Positions 61,745 to 64,000 of a stretch of DNA of 64,000 nucleotides are shown piece after piece; position 1 is the first letter of the stretch; the number at the start of each line of letters is the position of its first letter. The stretch is taken from the NCBI RefSeq assembly GCF_026344135.1, contig NZ_JAPKNA010000006.1, forward strand, positions 1 through 64,000. The letters run 5' to 3'. The position numbers and the translations under genes are program-made. Source of the stretch: Alcaligenes parafaecalis (GTDB taxonomy: Bacteria; Pseudomonadota; Gammaproteobacteria; Burkholderiales; Burkholderiaceae_B). The notes beneath the pieces are model-generated. The model saw only the letters and a list, made by a program, of their open reading frames with translations, made no database searches and was not told the origin of the DNA.

Positions 61745-63883
61745 TCAGGAAGCAGCAGGAGCAGCGGGGCCGCCTTGAGCTTCGATACCACCGATAGCCT
61801 TGATCGACAGACGCAGACGACCTTTCTCGTCAGCTTCGATGACCTTGACCTTAACAACCTGACCTACTTTCAGTACGTCATTGATATTGGCGATACGGTA
61901 GTTGGCAATCTCGGAGATGTGCAGCAAGCCGTCACGGCCTGGCAGCACTTGTACAATCGCGCCAAAATCCAGCAAGCGCATCACTGGGCCTTCGTATTCC
62001 TGACCCACTTCAACTTCGGCGGTCAGCTCTTTGATACGACGCTCGGCTTCGCGGGCCTTGTCCAGATCGGCGCTGGCAATAGTGATGGTGCCGTCATCCG
62101 AAATATCGATCTGCGTACCGGTTTCTTCAGTCAGAGCGCGGATGGTTGCACCACCCTTACCAATCACGTCACGAATCTTCTCGGGGTTGATCTTCACGGT
62201 CAGCATGCGAGGCGCGAATTCGGACATCTCGGTACGGGAACCGTCGATGGACTCTTTCATCTTGCCCAGGATGTGCATACGGCCTTCGTGAGCCTGAGCC
62301 AATGCAACCTGCATGATTTCCTTGGTAATGCCCTGGATCTTGATATCCATCTGCAAAGCAGTAATACCTTTCTCGGTACCGGCAACCTTGAAGTCCATAT
62401 CGCCCAGGTGATCTTCGTCACCCAGAATGTCTGTCAGCACAGCAAACTTGTTGCCTTCTTTGATCAGACCCATGGCCACACCAGCCACGTGATCTTGCAC
62501 GGGAACGCCAGCGTCCATCATGGACAGCGAGCCACCGCACACGGATGCCATCGAGGACGAACCGTTTGATTCCGTGATCTCGGACACCACACGGATGGAG
62601 TACTGGAAGTCTTCAGCAGCAGGCAACAAAGGCGTCAGAGCGCGCTTGGCCAGACGGCCGTGACCGATCTCACGACGCTTGGGAGCACCGAAACGGCCAG
62701 CTTCGCCAGTAGCGAACGGAGGCATGTTGTAGTGCATCATGAAGCGGTCGCGGTACTCACCCATGATCGAATCAATGATCTGCTCGTCTTGCTTGGTGCC
62801 CAGGGTGGTAACCACCAAAGCCTGAGTTTCGCCACGCGTGAACAAAGCGCTACCGTGAGCACGGGGCAGAACGCCCAAACGGATGCTGATAGGACGAACC
62901 GTGCGGGTATCGCGACCGTCAATACGGGACTCGCCACCCAAGATGCGCGAACGCACAATCTTGCTTTCCAGGTCGAACATCATGTTTTCAACGGCAACCA
63001 TATCAGGCTGGGCCTGACCGGCGGCTTCAGCTTGAGCCTTGACCGTTTCTTTAACTTGAGCGTAAACAGCGCGCACTTGCTCGGTACGAGCTTGTTTTTC
63101 GCGTGTTTGGTAGGCCTGTGTCAAACCTTCTTCAGCAGCAGCCGTTACGGTAGCCAGCAGGCTTTCGTTAACAGCGGCGGGCTCCCAGTTCCACTCGGGT
63201 TTGCCAGCTTCTTCAACCAGTTCGTGAATGCAGTTGATGGCGGCTTGCATTTGCTCGTGAGCAAACACCACACCACCCAGCATGATTTCTTCAGACAATT
63301 GCTTGGCTTCGGACTCAACCATCAGCACAGCTTGTTCGGTACCGGCCACAACCAGATCCAGAGCCGAGGACTTCAGTTGAGTTGCGGATGGGTTCAGTAC
63401 GTACTGACCATCAACGTAACCAACGCGAGCTGCGCCCACAGGACCGTTGAACGGAATACCGGAGATAGCCAGAGCAGCGGAAGCGCCGATCATGGCAGCG
63501 ATATCAGGATCAATTTCCGGATTGACCGATACCGTGTGAATGATGACCTGAACTTCGTTGTAGAAGCCTTCAGGGAACAGAGGGCGCAGTGGACGGTCGA
63601 TCAGGCGGGAGATCAGGATCTCGCGCTCGGACTGACGGCCTTCACGCTTGAAGAAACCACCAGGGATCTTGCCTGCGGAGTAGGTTTTTTCGACGTAATC
63701 AACGGTCAGAGGGAAGAAGTCCTGACCTGCTTTCGCTTCGCTCTTGCCAACAACAGTGGCCAACACAACAGTGTCTTCAATCGAAACCAGCACGGCACCT
63801 GACGCCTGACGTGCGATTTCGCCGGTTTCCAGAATGACGGTATGTTCGCCGTACTGGAAAGACTTGGTGACTTTATTGAACAT
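61745..63883 (-). CDS. pnp: Polyribonucleotide nucleotidyltransferase
   Basis: PNPase degrades RNA from the 3-prime end by phosphorolysis and can add tails. The 712-residue protein has two RNase PH-like domains, with the FFKREGRQSEREILISRLIDRPLRPLF stretch in the first and the catalytic GGSLSMMDAGVP region in the second. A KH domain (about 555-615, with IGKGGATIRA) and an S1 domain (about 622-695) follow. The frame extends to 63943 across the rpsO terminator, so ATG 63883 with AGGA upstream is chosen. It is read from the rpsO side. Confidence 0.97.
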   Translation of the reverse strand: MFNKVTKSFQYGEHTVILETGEIARQASGAVLVSIEDTVVLATVVGKSEAKAGQDFFPLTVDYVEKTYSAGKIPGGFFKREGRQSEREILISRLIDRPLRPLFPEGFYNEVQVIIHTVSVNPEIDPDIAAMIGASAALAISGIPFNGPVGAARVGYVDGQYVLNPSATQLKSSALDLVVAGTEQAVLMVESEAKQLSEEIMLGGVVFAHEQMQAAINCIHELVEEAGKPEWNWEPAAVNESLLATVTAAAEEGLTQAYQTREKQARTEQVRAVYAQVKETVKAQAEAAGQAQPDMVAVENMMFDLESKIVRSRILGGESRIDGRDTRTVRPISIRLGVLPRAHGSALFTRGETQALVVTTLGTKQDEQIIDSIMGEYRDRFMMHYNMPPFATGEAGRFGAPKRREIGHGRLAKRALTPLLPAAEDFQYSIRVVSEITESNGSSSMASVCGGSLSMMDAGVPVQDHVAGVAMGLIKEGNKFAVLTDILGDEDHLGDMDFKVAGTEKGITALQMDIKIQGITKEIMQVALAQAHEGRMHILGKMKESIDGSRTEMSEFAPRMLTVKINPEKIRDVIGKGGATIRALTEETGTQIDISDDGTITIASADLDKAREAERRIKELTAEVEVGQEYEGPVMRLLDFGAIVQVLPGRDGLLHISEIANYRIANINDVLKVGQVVKVKVIEADEKGRLRLSIKAIGGIEAQGGPAAPAAS

Positions 63884-63901
63884 TAGGAGAATCCTTACAA
63901 T

Positions 63902-63947
63902 AAAAAAACCGTGCACACAGCGAAACCAGTTCGCCGAATGCACGGTT
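63902..63947 (-). terminator. rpsO-pnp intercistronic hairpin
   Basis: AACCGTGCA (63908-63916) pairs with TGCACGGTT (63939-63947) around a 22-base loop that itself can pair partly. On the minus strand a T run follows. In enterobacteria the rpsO-pnp spacer is a terminator plus RNase III processing site for pnp autoregulation, and a similar role is plausible here. Confidence 0.75.
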
Positions 63948-63972
63948 GTTTAGCGGGGAGCCAGCCCCGGTA

Positions 63973-64000
63973 TCACTTACGCAGACCGAGTTTTTCGATC
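63973..64000 (-). CDS. rpsO: Ribosomal protein S15, 3-prime end (partial)
   Basis: Only the last eight codons and the stop are in the window, reading IEKLGLRK, which matches the usual S15 C-terminus. The gene continues past the window end. Its place just upstream of pnp is the conserved rpsO-pnp order. Confidence 0.9.

Overview
The window reads as chromosomal DNA from a Gram-negative betaproteobacterium, most likely of the Alcaligenaceae (Alcaligenes or a close relative). This placement is inferred from gene content and order: trpB-trpA-accD, an intracellular PHB depolymerase with a Cys-type active site, a fused tsaB-rimI, ligA-zipA-smc, rpsO-pnp beside tpiA-secG-nuo, and a betaproteobacterial trimeric porin. 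It is almost entirely core genome. I see no insertion sequence, prophage, CRISPR array, rRNA operon or defence island.

Layout. Positions 1-503 hold no gene but contain a short-period tandem repeat and a nested palindromic element. Positions 504-5919 (minus strand) carry accD, trpA, trpB and relA. Positions 6003-11090 carry a small flavodoxin-like protein, pncB (minus), a 7Fe ferredoxin, the PHB depolymerase, an RnfB-like ferredoxin and nth. Positions 11336-12883 hold an orphan LivF-like ATPase with damaged catalytic motifs and an OmpW-type outer-membrane protein. Positions 12880-17842 (minus) form a complete branched-chain amino-acid-type ABC importer, including a fused LivM-LivG protein. Positions 18172-20186 carry msrB, yciB, bolA and a PpiC-type foldase.

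Positions 20366-27039 (minus) are ligA, zipA and smc. They are followed by lplT, a family-4 uracil-DNA glycosylase, the tsaB-rimI fusion, an ompR-envZ pair, ispF-ispD, mfd, serB and a nitronate monooxygenase. Positions 40743-55962 (minus) are the complete 14-gene nuo operon for NADH:quinone oxidoreductase (complex I) plus a downstream DUF2818-like membrane gene. Positions 56526-63883 carry a porin, tRNA-Leu(GAG), secG, tpiA and a quinone oxidoreductase on the minus strand. tRNA-Ser(UGA) and tRNA-Leu(UAA) follow on the plus strand, then pnp and the last codons of rpsO on the minus strand.

The genes serve central functions: fatty-acid and tryptophan synthesis, stringent response, NAD salvage, base-excision repair, cell division and chromosome condensation, isoprenoid precursors, transcription-coupled repair, respiration, secretion and RNA decay. 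Many are packed with 4-bp ATGA overlaps and closed by clear intrinsic terminators. I did not find a convincing new multi-gene system. The most unusual points are the degenerate LivF-like pseudo-ATPase, the nested palindrome near position 165-406, the enlarged DUF2818 protein, and the nearly gapless divergent ispD/mfd pair.
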